The position numbers and the translations under genes were made by a program. The notes below the pieces were generated by a model, which was not told where the DNA came from, made no database searches, and saw only the letters and a list, made by a program, of their open reading frames with translations. 64,000 nt of DNA from Phycisphaerales bacterium (GTDB lineage Bacteria; Planctomycetota; Phycisphaerae; Phycisphaerales; SM1A02): positions 1 to 64,000 of the forward strand of contig JAKVBQ010000001.1 of assembly GCA_022447205.1 (NCBI GenBank). The letters are read 5' to 3'. Positions 54,976 through 63,549 of the stretch are shown here, piece by piece; positions within the stretch are counted from its first letter, which is position 1, and every line of letters begins with the position of its first letter.

Positions 54976-54981
54976 AGTGTA
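54976..54981 (-). promoter_or_regulatory. -10-like TACACT before putA
   Basis: GCTACACTGG on the minus strand, 60 bp before the putA ATG, in the gap after the GT4 stop. No canonical -35 was found. It would allow putA to be transcribed separately from the GT4 gene. Confidence 0.35.
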
Positions 54982-55002
54982 GCGAGGGGGGGAGCGGGAG
55001 GC

Positions 55003-56562
55003 TCAGACCGGTGATTCCGCCACCATCTCCTCGTAGACTCGTGCGCATTTTTCAGCGGCGCCGTCCCAGGTGATCCTCCGGAGCTCGAACCTGCCGCCAT
55101 CCCGCAGGGCGTGGCTGAGCGGTGAGTGCCTGAGGACCGCGATGATCTTGTTCGCCATCTCGTCGACATCCCAGAAGTCGCATTTCAGGGCGTGGGTGAG
55201 GACCTCGCTGACCCCCGAATTCCGACTGATCAGGACCGGCACGTCATGGCTCATGGCCTCCAGCGGTGCGATGCCGAACGGTTCGGAAACGCTTGGCATC
55301 ACGTAGAGGTCGGCAAGCTTGAAGACCCGCTCGATGTCCTTCCCCCGCAGGAATCCGGTGAAGAGCACCTTGTGGCCGATGCCGAGCTCCGCGGCCATGC
55401 GGATCATGCGTTCTGCCAGGTCGCCCGAGCCGGCCACGACGAATTTCACGTCCGGCATGATCTCGAGCACCCTCTTCGCGGCCGCGATGAAGAACTCCGG
55501 ACCCTTCTGGAGGGTGATCCGCCCGAAGTACAGGACGAGCTTGTCCTTCGATTCGATGCGTCCCGCACTTTCACTGCCCGGAGTGAGATCGACGCCGTTC
55601 CAGACCACGGTCACCTTGTTCGGGTCGATCCCGTAGCGGTTGACGACGATGTTCTTGGTCAGGTGACTGACGGCGATGACGCGTGTCGCGCCATGCATGC
55701 CCCGACGTTCGATGTTGTAGACCCGCTGGTTCACATGCTCCCCTGACCGGTCGAACTCCGTGGAGTGCACATGGACCACCAGTGGCTTGCCGGTGAGCCT
55801 CGAGACGGCGAGTCCGGCGGGGTAGGTGAGCCAGTCATGGGCGTGGATCACGTCGAAGTCGACCGAACGTGCGATGGAAGAGCAGAAACGTGCGTACTGC
55901 TCGGCCTGGGTGACCAGATCCCCGGAATAGTCGGCGCTCTGCGCGGATCGTTCCTGCATCTCGTCGATGTCCTCGTGGCGGGGAGGGCCTGCCTCCGGAA
56001 GGACGGAAAAGAGGGTCAGGTCGATGTCATCGAGCTTCGAGGTCTCTGGGTCGAGTTCCAACGCGCCTGACTTCGCCAGGACATGGAGTCGTTCGATGTC
56101 CAGGCCGGACCGTTCGATCACGGCCCTGATCTCCGGAGCCAGGGCGTCATAGACGCTTGCTCCCGCCTCAGGGCCACCTTCGATGAACCGCACATGCTCG
56201 AGCTGCTTCCGGATCACCTCCACCTGGCGGATCTGTTCCGCTGGTGCCTGTGGAGTCGGCGCAGGCTCCTTCGCTCCAGCCTCCTCGATGGGGCGGGCTG
56301 CTTCGGGTGTGGTGGGAGGGGTTGATGAGGTCGGCCCTCCCGCCTGCGGCTGGCCTTGTCGTATCAGCCCCTGGGCCTTCTCTCCCGGGCTGATGAGTGT
56401 GACATGACCTCCGTCATCTTCCGGAGTGGTCTTCGGCAGGACGAAGGTGGTGTTCACACCGAGGCGATCGAGCGCCTTGGTGAGGCCAAGGCATGCCGTG
56501 CCGAGGCCGCCCGTGATGAATGGCGGGAATTCCCATCCCAGCATCAGCACCCGTGGTGGCAT
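55003..56562 (-). CDS. Glycogen-synthase-like family 4 glycosyltransferase with a long inserted linker
   Basis: About 519 residues. The start MPPRVLMLGWEFPPFITGGLGTACLGLTKAL is the typical opening of glycogen/starch synthase-like GT4 and GT5 enzymes (GGLGTACL). The GT-B C-terminal half has LVLYFGRITLQKGPEFFIAAA, KFVVAGSGDLAERMIRMA and MPSVSEPFGIAPLEAMSHDVPVL, where the Glu-x7-Glu pair binds donor sugar. Residues about 60-205 are an insertion: a Pro/Thr/Ala-rich stretch then a helical acidic segment. The ATG at 56562 has GAAGGAG upstream; a GTG at 56580 overlapping the preceding stop is an alternative. Product could be alpha-glucan or trehalose-type glycan; unproven. Confidence 0.8.
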   Translation of the reverse strand: MPPRVLMLGWEFPPFITGGLGTACLGLTKALDRLGVNTTFVLPKTTPEDDGGHVTLISPGEKAQGLIRQGQPQAGGPTSSTPPTTPEAARPIEEAGAKEPAPTPQAPAEQIRQVEVIRKQLEHVRFIEGGPEAGASVYDALAPEIRAVIERSGLDIERLHVLAKSGALELDPETSKLDDIDLTLFSVLPEAGPPRHEDIDEMQERSAQSADYSGDLVTQAEQYARFCSSIARSVDFDVIHAHDWLTYPAGLAVSRLTGKPLVVHVHSTEFDRSGEHVNQRVYNIERRGMHGATRVIAVSHLTKNIVVNRYGIDPNKVTVVWNGVDLTPGSESAGRIESKDKLVLYFGRITLQKGPEFFIAAAKRVLEIMPDVKFVVAGSGDLAERMIRMAAELGIGHKVLFTGFLRGKDIERVFKLADLYVMPSVSEPFGIAPLEAMSHDVPVLISRNSGVSEVLTHALKCDFWDVDEMANKIIAVLRHSPLSHALRDGGRFELRRITWDGAAEKCARVYEEMVAESPV

Positions 56563-56576
56563 GCCTTCTCCTTCAT

Positions 56577-57035
56577 TCACTCATCGGGCTCGGCGGTCAT
56601 GTCGCCGAGTTCCCGGAACGCCGCCTCGTAGGCCAGAAGCCAGATCGCCGCTTCCTCGACGGATGTTTCCGCAGGGAGAGGGGTCCGGAACGTGTAGAGC
56701 ATCTCCTCGCTGCGGAAATGCTCGACCTTGGGCGTGCAGGAATCCAGCCCCAGCTCGATCAGCTCCTCCTCGATCAGCTCCTCGATCGAATCGCCAAGGT
56801 GCATCAGGTCGGATTCGACCGATTCACTGAGCCAGCGGTCAGGCGTGACGAGGGCCACGAACCACGTTCCGGAGTCCATGAAGGCCTGGTACGTCGCCTC
56901 ACCACCGGCATCACGAGGCGTGCAGGCGAGTACCTGCCCGCCCTCGTCGATGGACGTCGCAGCGAAGACGTCCGCCTCCGTGGCCTTGTCCTTCAGGGTC
57001 TGCAGCATTGTCTGGATCGAGTCGGTCTGGCTCAT
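56577..57035 (-). CDS. Small acidic cytoplasmic protein, unknown function
   Basis: 152 residues from the ATG at 57035 with GAGGAA at suitable spacing. It is acidic and mainly helical, without signal or membrane segments (LQTLKDKATEADVFAATSIDEGGQVLACTPRDAGGEATYQAFMDSGTWFVALVTPDRWLSESVESDL). The pattern recalls small alpha/beta domains of the SUKH or YbjN kind, but I cannot assign a family. Its stop codon overlaps a GTG that could start the glycosyltransferase gene, so the pair are co-transcribed and may be functionally tied. Confidence 0.55.
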   Translation of the reverse strand: MSQTDSIQTMLQTLKDKATEADVFAATSIDEGGQVLACTPRDAGGEATYQAFMDSGTWFVALVTPDRWLSESVESDLMHLGDSIEELIEEELIELGLDSCTPKVEHFRSEEMLYTFRTPLPAETSVEEAAIWLLAYEAAFRELGDMTAEPDE

Positions 57036-57061
57036 GTATTCATTCCTCGTGGGTCGAGGCC

Positions 57062-57067
57062 ATGATA
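57062..57067 (-). promoter_or_regulatory. -10-like TATCAT for the small gene before GT4
   Basis: TATCAT on the minus strand, 26 bp before the ATG at 57035, in the 63-bp divergent gap before prmC. Confidence 0.3.
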
Positions 57068-57098
57068 GCCTTCGAGTCCTGCTTCGGGGGTTGGTACC

Positions 57099-58217
57099 AT
57101 GTCGGTCTCGATGACCAGATCCACACCCTCCGAACCCGTGACTTCCGATGCACCCTGGACCACCCGGCGCCTGCTTCGGTGGATCCAGGATCATCTCGAT
57201 GACAAGGACGTCGATGCCCCGAGGGTCTGTGCGGAGCTTCTCGTGGGCCACTCGATCGGCTCGGAACGGCTGAAGCTCTACATGGAGCCGGATCGGGTCG
57301 CTTCCGATTCCGAACTCACCTCCCTGCGCGGCCTGGTCGCCCGGGCCGCCCGCCACGAGCCGGTCCAGTACCTCGTTGGAAGCTGGCCGTTCTTCGGCCG
57401 GGAGTTCGAGGTCTCGCCCTGCACCCTCATTCCCCGGCCGGCCACCGAGACGCTGGTGGAAGCCGCCATGGACTTCATTGCGGCGCGCGGTGTTCACGAG
57501 CGATGGCGGATCCTCGATCTCTGCACCGGCACCGGCTGTATCGCGGTCAGCGTCGCCGCTTCCCTCGCCGCCTTGCGCGCCGGTCCCGTCTCGGAGCGGT
57601 TCCAGGCCAAGGCCGGAGTCGAGTCCGGGCTCCCCGATGACCTGACCACCATGACCGAGTCGGTTCCGACCATCGACCTTGAACATCGTCCGGTTGCGCC
57701 TGATCCCGTCGAGGACGCTGCCTTGACGCCTGAGGACCGACCGCCGATTTCCCGGGAGTCCGGACCCCTGGCGGTGATCGCGACCGACATCGTGGAGGAT
57801 GCGCTTGCATTGCTTCATCGAAATGCCGCTCGCCACGGGGTGGATGGTCTGATCGAGACGCGATGCGGTTCTCTTTTCGATGCCCTCGATGGTGAGGAGG
57901 GGCCGTTCGATCTGATCTGCGCCAACCCTCCCTACGTCAGCGATGCCGAGTACGAGGAGCTTGATGCGAACGTGCGTGACTACGAGCCTGCGACCGCACT
58001 TCGCGGCGGGCCTCATGGTCTCGACTTCGTTCGCCCGATCCTGGAGGAGGCTCCGCGGCGACTGGTTCCCGGCGGGCTGCTGCTCGTCGAGATCGCGGAT
58101 GCCGGTCGTGACGCGGTCCTCGAGATCGCCCGGGCCGTTCCGGGGCTCCATCAAGAGCGAATCCTGACCGACCACGAGGGCTACTCGAGGGTGCTCGTGG
58201 CGCATGCCACGACCTGA
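57099..58217 (+). CDS. prmC: Peptide chain release factor N5-glutamine methyltransferase PrmC with an insertion
   Basis: 372 residues against about 280 for typical PrmC. It methylates the Gln of the GGQ motif in release factors RF1/RF2. The N-terminal helical domain (about 20-110) includes EPVQYLVGSWPFFGREFEVSP. The methyltransferase has motif I ILDLCTGTGCIAVSVAASLAALRAG and the substrate-binding NPPY at 276-279 in DLICANPPYV, with EPATALRGGPHGLDFVRPI. Between motif I and motif II (AVIATDIVEDAL) lies an insertion of about 60 residues (161-222) that is polar and Pro/Glu/Asp-rich. A 20-residue N-terminal extension precedes the core. prfA is not adjacent. Confidence 0.88.
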   Translation: MSVSMTRSTPSEPVTSDAPWTTRRLLRWIQDHLDDKDVDAPRVCAELLVGHSIGSERLKLYMEPDRVASDSELTSLRGLVARAARHEPVQYLVGSWPFFGREFEVSPCTLIPRPATETLVEAAMDFIAARGVHERWRILDLCTGTGCIAVSVAASLAALRAGPVSERFQAKAGVESGLPDDLTTMTESVPTIDLEHRPVAPDPVEDAALTPEDRPPISRESGPLAVIATDIVEDALALLHRNAARHGVDGLIETRCGSLFDALDGEEGPFDLICANPPYVSDAEYEELDANVRDYEPATALRGGPHGLDFVRPILEEAPRRLVPGGLLLVEIADAGRDAVLEIARAVPGLHQERILTDHEGYSRVLVAHATT

Positions 58218-58297
58218 ACACCCGCATCCGGACTTCCGGGTGGATGGACCTGGTTCGAATCGACGAGGGACTCAACGGGGGGCGAAGCTTCGACCGA

Positions 58298-59659
58298 TCA
58301 GTCGGCGCATTCGATCACGAGTGCCTTGTAGACCTCTTCGAGCAGTTGCTCGACCTGGAACGGCTTGAAGAGGAAGCAGTGGAGGCCCTCCTGACTCGAT
58401 CGGACGATCGAGTGGTGGGGGTCGTAGCCGAAACCGGTCATGAGGATCACCGGAATCTCGGCGTTGACGTCCTTCGCGGCACGAAAGACCTCGTAGCCAT
58501 TGCGGTCAGGCATCCGGACATCGGAGATGACGAGATCGAACCTCGCCTTCGCCTTGTCGGAGGATTCGAGCTGCATGATCGCGGAGGTGCCGTCGACGCA
58601 GACCTCGACCGCGCAGCCTCGTTGCTCGAGCACGGCGCAGATCGTCTGGCGGATGACCGGTTCGTCATCGGCGACCAGGACTCGCTTGCCTTCGAGAACC
58701 GGTTCGAGCTCCTCCTGGTGGAGGACACCCTCCGCGCCGAGGATCGTCTGCGGTCCGGCGGTGCAGCTCCTGATCCTCGCGCGCATCGACGCCACGGATT
58801 CGATGATCTGCTCGAGGCCTTCGAGCATGCGCGCATCGCCCACGTAGGTCTTCATCATTTCCTCGGCCTTGGACTCGATCTGCTTCACCGGGTTCTCGAG
58901 CTCGGCGATCACGTTGTTGGAGAGTCTTCGGTTGGTGGTGTATCGCTCGACGATGAGCATGTCGAGGATGTTCACCGCCATGGCCACGTAGCGACCGTAG
59001 AGCTCGAGAAGCAGGCGACCCTCCTCGTCGAACTGTTCGATCTTGTCTGATTCGACGTTGAGCACGCCGATGACCCGATCATGGAGTCGAAGCGGAATGG
59101 TCAGGCTGCTTCGTGCACCTTCGAGACCACCCATGTATCGGGGGTCGATCGCGCAGTCCCTGCAGATGTAGCTCTTGCCGGTCGCCGCCACCCAGCCGGA
59201 GATGCCGTTGTCCTCCGGTTCCGCGGAGATGGTGTGCCCGATCGACAGTGGCTCTATGCCGTTCGCAATGACCAGCTCCAGTCGCTTGGATTCACGATCG
59301 AGGAGTCGGACCTCGAAGTGCCGCCATCCGAAGAGCTGCAGGAGCGCTTCCGCGACCCGTGATTCGAGCAGGTGCAGTCGCTCCGCGAGATTGAGTGGTG
59401 TGACGATCTCTGCATCGAGGTCGAGTATGTCCCCGCCGGCGTCGTCGATCTCGTCGATGCGGGTCTGCAGGCGCCTCGCCCGATCGCCATCCTGCTCGTC
59501 CTGGTACTCGTCCTCGTTGACGGACTCCTGCAGGAGGAGTTCGATCACGTCATCCGCATTCCGGGTCTCGATGACGTCGAAACGGTCGGAGAGACGATCG
59601 CGTTCGGCCTCGGGGAGGTCCTGGCCGATCACTATGATCCGGGGCCGTGGTTCCGACAT
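58298..59659 (-). CDS. GAF-response-regulator protein with histidine-less DHp-like segment
   Basis: 453 residues. Residues 1-45 resemble the start of a receiver domain without phosphorylation site. A GAF-like sensor domain covers about 80-235 (VAEALLQLFGWRHFEVRLLD..., GISGWVAATGKSYICRDCAIDPRY..., IPLRLHDRVIGVLNVES). Residues about 240-298 (NVIAELENPVKQIESKAEEMM) align with the histidine-kinase DHp motif HELRNPL, but Ala replaces the phosphorylated His, and no HATPase domain follows. The C-terminal receiver (about 325-450) is complete: DDEP, phosphoacceptor Asp380 in VISDVRMP, TG and conserved Lys in FLFKPFQ. It likely receives phosphate from a separate kinase. A TACACT lies 31 bp before the ATG. 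Confidence 0.78.
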   Translation of the reverse strand: MSEPRPRIIVIGQDLPEAERDRLSDRFDVIETRNADDVIELLLQESVNEDEYQDEQDGDRARRLQTRIDEIDDAGGDILDLDAEIVTPLNLAERLHLLESRVAEALLQLFGWRHFEVRLLDRESKRLELVIANGIEPLSIGHTISAEPEDNGISGWVAATGKSYICRDCAIDPRYMGGLEGARSSLTIPLRLHDRVIGVLNVESDKIEQFDEEGRLLLELYGRYVAMAVNILDMLIVERYTTNRRLSNNVIAELENPVKQIESKAEEMMKTYVGDARMLEGLEQIIESVASMRARIRSCTAGPQTILGAEGVLHQEELEPVLEGKRVLVADDEPVIRQTICAVLEQRGCAVEVCVDGTSAIMQLESSDKAKARFDLVISDVRMPDRNGYEVFRAAKDVNAEIPVILMTGFGYDPHHSIVRSSQEGLHCFLFKPFQVEQLLEEVYKALVIECAD

Positions 59660-59690
59660 GTTCTCTTCGCTTGCGAGAGGTGAAGATCAC

Positions 59691-59696
59691 AGTGTA
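59691..59696 (-). promoter_or_regulatory. -10-like TACACT for the GAF-receiver gene
   Basis: CTACACTGTG on the minus strand, 31 bp before the ATG at 59659. TTGCGA is found 18 bp upstream of it as a candidate -35. Confidence 0.4.
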
Positions 59697-59748
59697 GGGA
59701 AGGGACGTCATTCCTCGCAAGATGAGCACGCCGCTTCCTCGAGGGTGC

Positions 59749-59754
59749 TAGACT
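59749..59754 (+). promoter_or_regulatory. -10-like TAGACT for the Gld-type ABC operon
   Basis: TAGACT in GCTAGACTCC, 40 bp before the ATG at 59795. No -35 consensus at 16-18 bp. Confidence 0.35.
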
Positions 59755-59794
59755 CCGCCTGCGGTTCCAGCTTCCCCCGGATCGAGCGAAGTCC

Positions 59795-60778
59795 ATGATC
59801 GAGGCCACAGAACTCACCCGAACCTATGGTCCGCTCCGTGCGGTGGACGGACTCTCGTTCTCCGTCCCGAAGGGAGCGGTCTGCGGCTTCCTGGGCCCGA
59901 ACGGGGCCGGCAAGAGCACGACGATCAGGATGATCGCCGGTCTGTTTCCTCCGGATTCCGGTCAACTGAGCGTCGGGGGGGTGGATGTGGCGGCCGACCC
60001 GATGGGGGTCCGCTCCCAGATCGGCTACCTCCCCGAGTCCAATCCGCTCGACACCGAGCTCCGGGTCGAGGAGTACCTTCGATTTCGCGGGCGCCTTGTC
60101 GGTCTTCACGGCAGACCCCTCACTGATGCCATCAGCCGCTCCCTCGGACTCTGTGGACTGGAGGAGGTCTCCCGACGACTCCTTGGTGCGCTGAGCAAGG
60201 GCTATCGCCAACGAGCCGGCCTCGCGGCAGCTCTGCTGGGCGATCCACCGCTGTTGGTCCTCGATGAACCCACCGTCGGTCTCGATCCGGCCCAGCAGGG
60301 GACGTTCAGGACACTCCTGGCTTCTCTGGCCGGCGAACGGACGGTCTTGCTCTCAAGCCATCTTCTTGCCGAGGTCGATGCGAGTTGTTCCTGGCTCGTC
60401 ATGATCTCGGGCGGCCGTCTCGTGGCCACCGGCTCTCGGGACGAGGTGATGGCTCGCGCTTCCGGGGCACCAGTGGTCATGGAGCTCTCCGGAGACGGGC
60501 TTGCCGGGTTCGAATCCACGTTGTCGGACATGACGGGAATCGGGGAGGTGCGGACCGTCGGGGTCGGTGGTGGTTGGCACGAGCTTCGGGTCGTGCCCTC
60601 GGATGGTGCCGATCACCGTGAGGAGCTCGTCCAGCGCGCCCTCGCCGCCGGTTTCCAGCTGAGAGAAGTCCGTCGAGAACGACAGACCCTGGAGTCCGTC
60701 TTCCTGACCCTTGCCGGCGCGACCGCCCCGGACTGGTCGGGTGCTGACGACGATGAAACCGGGGGGCAGTCGAGTTGA
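59795..60778 (+). CDS. ABC transporter ATPase, GldA/NatA-like
   Basis: 327 residues. Walker A GPNGAGKST, Q-loop in IGYLPESNPL, a signature that reads LSKGYRQR instead of LSGGQ (common in this subfamily), Walker B LLVLDEPTVGLD, and H-loop in LSSHLLAEVD. The C-terminal about 80 residues beyond the ATPase core (VMELSGDGLAGFESTLSD...) are the accessory domain of GldA/CcmA-like ATPases. It energises the fused permease encoded next (TTGA overlap). In gliding bacteria such ATPases serve GldFG, but related systems are widespread in non-gliding bacteria. Confidence 0.88.
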   Translation: MIEATELTRTYGPLRAVDGLSFSVPKGAVCGFLGPNGAGKSTTIRMIAGLFPPDSGQLSVGGVDVAADPMGVRSQIGYLPESNPLDTELRVEEYLRFRGRLVGLHGRPLTDAISRSLGLCGLEEVSRRLLGALSKGYRQRAGLAAALLGDPPLLVLDEPTVGLDPAQQGTFRTLLASLAGERTVLLSSHLLAEVDASCSWLVMISGGRLVATGSRDEVMARASGAPVVMELSGDGLAGFESTLSDMTGIGEVRTVGVGGGWHELRVVPSDGADHREELVQRALAAGFQLREVRRERQTLESVFLTLAGATAPDWSGADDDETGGQSS

Positions 60779-63549
60779 CCGGTTTCTCAGCAGTCTTCTT
60801 CCGCGAGCTTCGTTCAGCCACCGTCACCCTGGCGAGCTGGACTGCGCTCGCCGTCGGGACAGTGCTGCTCTCGATCGTCTTCATGCTGCTCGTCATGGTT
60901 TCAGAGGGTCCGGTGACCCTGCAGCCGGTGATGGGGATCGCGGCCTGGGTCCTCTTGATCGTCGTGCCCGCCCTTGCAATGCGGAGTTTCAGTGACGAAC
61001 GACGGCAGGGGACCTGGGAGATCCTGCAAAGCGCGCCGGTGCGTCCGGGGGGGATCGTCCTCGGGAAGTTCGCGGCGATCTTCTTCCAGCTGGTGCTGCT
61101 CTGCGTTCCAATCCTTCTCCTGGGAGGAGTACTCGAGTTCTACGGGCGGCCCGACTGGGGCGAGATCCTCTGCGGGGTGCTGGGCCTGCTCCTTGCCGGG
61201 AGCTGCTGGCTCGCGCTGGGGATGCTTGCCTCGACCGCAAGTGACAGTCAGCTTGTTTCGTACCTGCTCGCCGTCTTCTGTTCACTGGCCCTGGTCCTGC
61301 TCACGCGCCTCCTGCCTTCCGTGGTGCCGGCGGACTGGGCTTCGATGCTGTTCGCGATCGACCCGACACGACGAACGGACGCCTTCGCGATCGGGCTCCT
61401 CGATACCGCGAACGTGGTCTACTTCCTCTCGGCGATTTCCGGGCTCCTCTGGCTCACCACGCTCGCTGCCGGCAGGCGGTTCGGCACCGCGGTCACGCCT
61501 GGTCGCTTCCTTCGCACCGGCCTCGAGACCGCGGGCATCCTGGTGTCGATGGCGGCCTTCGTCGCCCTCTTCGACCTTCCCGACCTGAGAAGGTCGTACG
61601 ACCTCACCCGGACCCGTGCCTATGCGCTCGACGACAGCACCGTCGAACTCCTGCAGGATCTTCCGGGAGGTGAAGGGGCCTGGTCGATTCACCTGCTTGC
61701 GGTCGAATCGGAGAATGACTCCGTCGTGCTGCGTCAGGTTGACGAAGTGCTCGACCGGTTCCAGGAGGCCTCTCCGGGCCTCGTGGCGGAGCGGATCGAT
61801 CCGCTCGATCCCGAGTCCCTCGAGTCCTTCGAGGAACTGCTGACGCGACTCCGGAGCGTCTACCAGGACGAAGTCATCACGTACGAGGAGGCGATCGGTG
61901 AGGCTCGCCGCTCCTATCAGTCCCTCGTCGACTTCGCGATCGAGACCCTGCCCGGGATCCGAGGATTGATGGCAACCCTGCCGCCGGAAGACCCGGTGCT
62001 CGCGGAGGTGACCGAGCTGGCTCGCGCCCTGACGCGACTGCCTTCCGACAGCGGCGAACTCGAGGCGTTCATCGAGTCGGGGCTTCGCTCCGATGGTGCG
62101 AGGCCCGTGCCTGATCACGAAGGGGTTCGTGCCGCCCTCCGGACCACGCTCGAATTCTGGTCGGATCAGCTTGCCGCAACGGGGCGTCTGCTCCAGAAGT
62201 GGATGACGACGACGGAACTGAGCACCCCGGTCCGGGTCTGGGCCAAGGACACCGCTCCCGGTTTCGCCGTCATTGCAGCGAGGCTGGCGGCCTCTGCGGA
62301 CCGGTTGGACCGGCTCGCACCGCTTGCCCTGTCCGAGGCCTCTCGTGCAATCCAGGCGGGCGAGGCGGCGATCATCATCGCCCCGGAATCCGGTGCGGCG
62401 GTGGTGCCTTCCTGGCAGCTCTTCCCGCGGAAGGCACTGGATGCCGACGACGGAACCGTTCGACTCGACCGCCGCTTTCGGGGTGAGGAGGTGCTCGCTG
62501 GTGCGATTCGTTCGCTTCTCATGGATGAGCGGCCATGGGTCGTCTTCGTGCATGCCGAAGATCGTCGGTTGATGCAGCCGACCACCAATGGGAACGATGT
62601 CTTCGCGCTTGCCGATGCCCTGCGAGCCGCTCGGTTCGAGGTGACGGAATGGAACGTCTCCGCTGGTGATCGACCGATTCCTCCGGCCGGTGTCCGCCCG
62701 GTCTGGGTCGTCGTCCCTCCACTTGCACGCGAGGGCCTCGAGATCTCCGATTCGGAGAACGCGCTGCTGGAGGCGGTCGGCGAACTCATCGGGGACGGGG
62801 AGCCGATCCTGCTCTCACTCTCCAGGAGCATCCTGCCGGTCCTCGGTCGGGAGGATCCCTGGGTCGATGTCGCTCGCTCCCTCGGCGTGGAACCGGAGAC
62901 CTCACGGATCGTGCTCGAACTGGTTCCCTCGGAGGACGGCTCGCTCGCGCCACAGTCCTGGCAGAAGCTTTCGGCTCCCGCGGAGGGCGCCGACCATCCG
63001 TTGACGGATGCGGTCGGAACCCAGACGCTGATGCTCCTCGAACCGCTCGGTCTCGGGACCGACGCCGCCGAGCATGTTCGCACCCTCTGGGAGATCGAAC
63101 CATCCTCGACTCGATGGCTCGAGCAGGACTGGCGGCCCGAAGTCATCGCACGTCGCAGCGAATCGATCGACGAGCTCCGGTTCGAGGAACCGCTTCCCGT
63201 CGTCATGGCGGTCGAGTACGAACGTACCGATGACCGGAGACAGCGTGCAATCGTGGTCGGAGGCGCAGGCTGGCTTGTCAGCACGGTCGCCGATCTCTCC
63301 CGTTCCCTTGGTGGCGAACGAAGCGTGCTCGAGGCACCGGGCAATCGTGCCCTCATGCTGTCGGCAACGGCATGGCTTGCTTCGATGGACGAACTCGTTC
63401 CCAGCAGTGGATCGATTTCAGCGACCAGTCGCATCGAAGGCCTCGATCCGTTCATGCGCACGATCTGGGCGGTGCTCCTGATCGGGATGCTGCCTGCCGG
63501 GCTCTTCATCGCGGGGAATGTGATCGTGTTCACGAGGAGGCGTGGCTGA
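60775..63549 (+). CDS. Fused GldF-GldG-like ABC permease and auxiliary protein
   Basis: 924 residues. A TTG start at 60775 overlaps the ATPase stop (TTGA). The N-terminal about 1-245 is an ABC-2 permease with six membrane helices (FFRELRSATVTLASWTALAVGT, the MRSFSDERRQGTWEILQSAPV loop typical of GldF). A further helix at about 252-272 begins the GldG-like part: SYDLTRTRAYALDDSTVELLQDLP (cf. GldG TxxKxYSLSxxT), then about 500 residues of periplasmic domain, and a C-terminal helix (IWAVLLIGMLPAGLFIAGNVIVF) with a basic tail. In most genomes GldF and GldG are separate; here they form one chain. The substrate is not known. Confidence 0.82.
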   Translation: MTGFSAVFFRELRSATVTLASWTALAVGTVLLSIVFMLLVMVSEGPVTLQPVMGIAAWVLLIVVPALAMRSFSDERRQGTWEILQSAPVRPGGIVLGKFAAIFFQLVLLCVPILLLGGVLEFYGRPDWGEILCGVLGLLLAGSCWLALGMLASTASDSQLVSYLLAVFCSLALVLLTRLLPSVVPADWASMLFAIDPTRRTDAFAIGLLDTANVVYFLSAISGLLWLTTLAAGRRFGTAVTPGRFLRTGLETAGILVSMAAFVALFDLPDLRRSYDLTRTRAYALDDSTVELLQDLPGGEGAWSIHLLAVESENDSVVLRQVDEVLDRFQEASPGLVAERIDPLDPESLESFEELLTRLRSVYQDEVITYEEAIGEARRSYQSLVDFAIETLPGIRGLMATLPPEDPVLAEVTELARALTRLPSDSGELEAFIESGLRSDGARPVPDHEGVRAALRTTLEFWSDQLAATGRLLQKWMTTTELSTPVRVWAKDTAPGFAVIAARLAASADRLDRLAPLALSEASRAIQAGEAAIIIAPESGAAVVPSWQLFPRKALDADDGTVRLDRRFRGEEVLAGAIRSLLMDERPWVVFVHAEDRRLMQPTTNGNDVFALADALRAARFEVTEWNVSAGDRPIPPAGVRPVWVVVPPLAREGLEISDSENALLEAVGELIGDGEPILLSLSRSILPVLGREDPWVDVARSLGVEPETSRIVLELVPSEDGSLAPQSWQKLSAPAEGADHPLTDAVGTQTLMLLEPLGLGTDAAEHVRTLWEIEPSSTRWLEQDWRPEVIARRSESIDELRFEEPLPVVMAVEYERTDDRRQRAIVVGGAGWLVSTVADLSRSLGGERSVLEAPGNRALMLSATAWLASMDELVPSSGSISATSRIEGLDPFMRTIWAVLLIGMLPAGLFIAGNVIVFTRRRG

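Noticed and set aside
57036-58205. Long minus-strand frame extending the 152-residue protein across prmC
   Set aside because: It is the shadow of prmC in a GC-rich genome; a ribosome-binding site and a -10 hexamer support the ATG at 57035.
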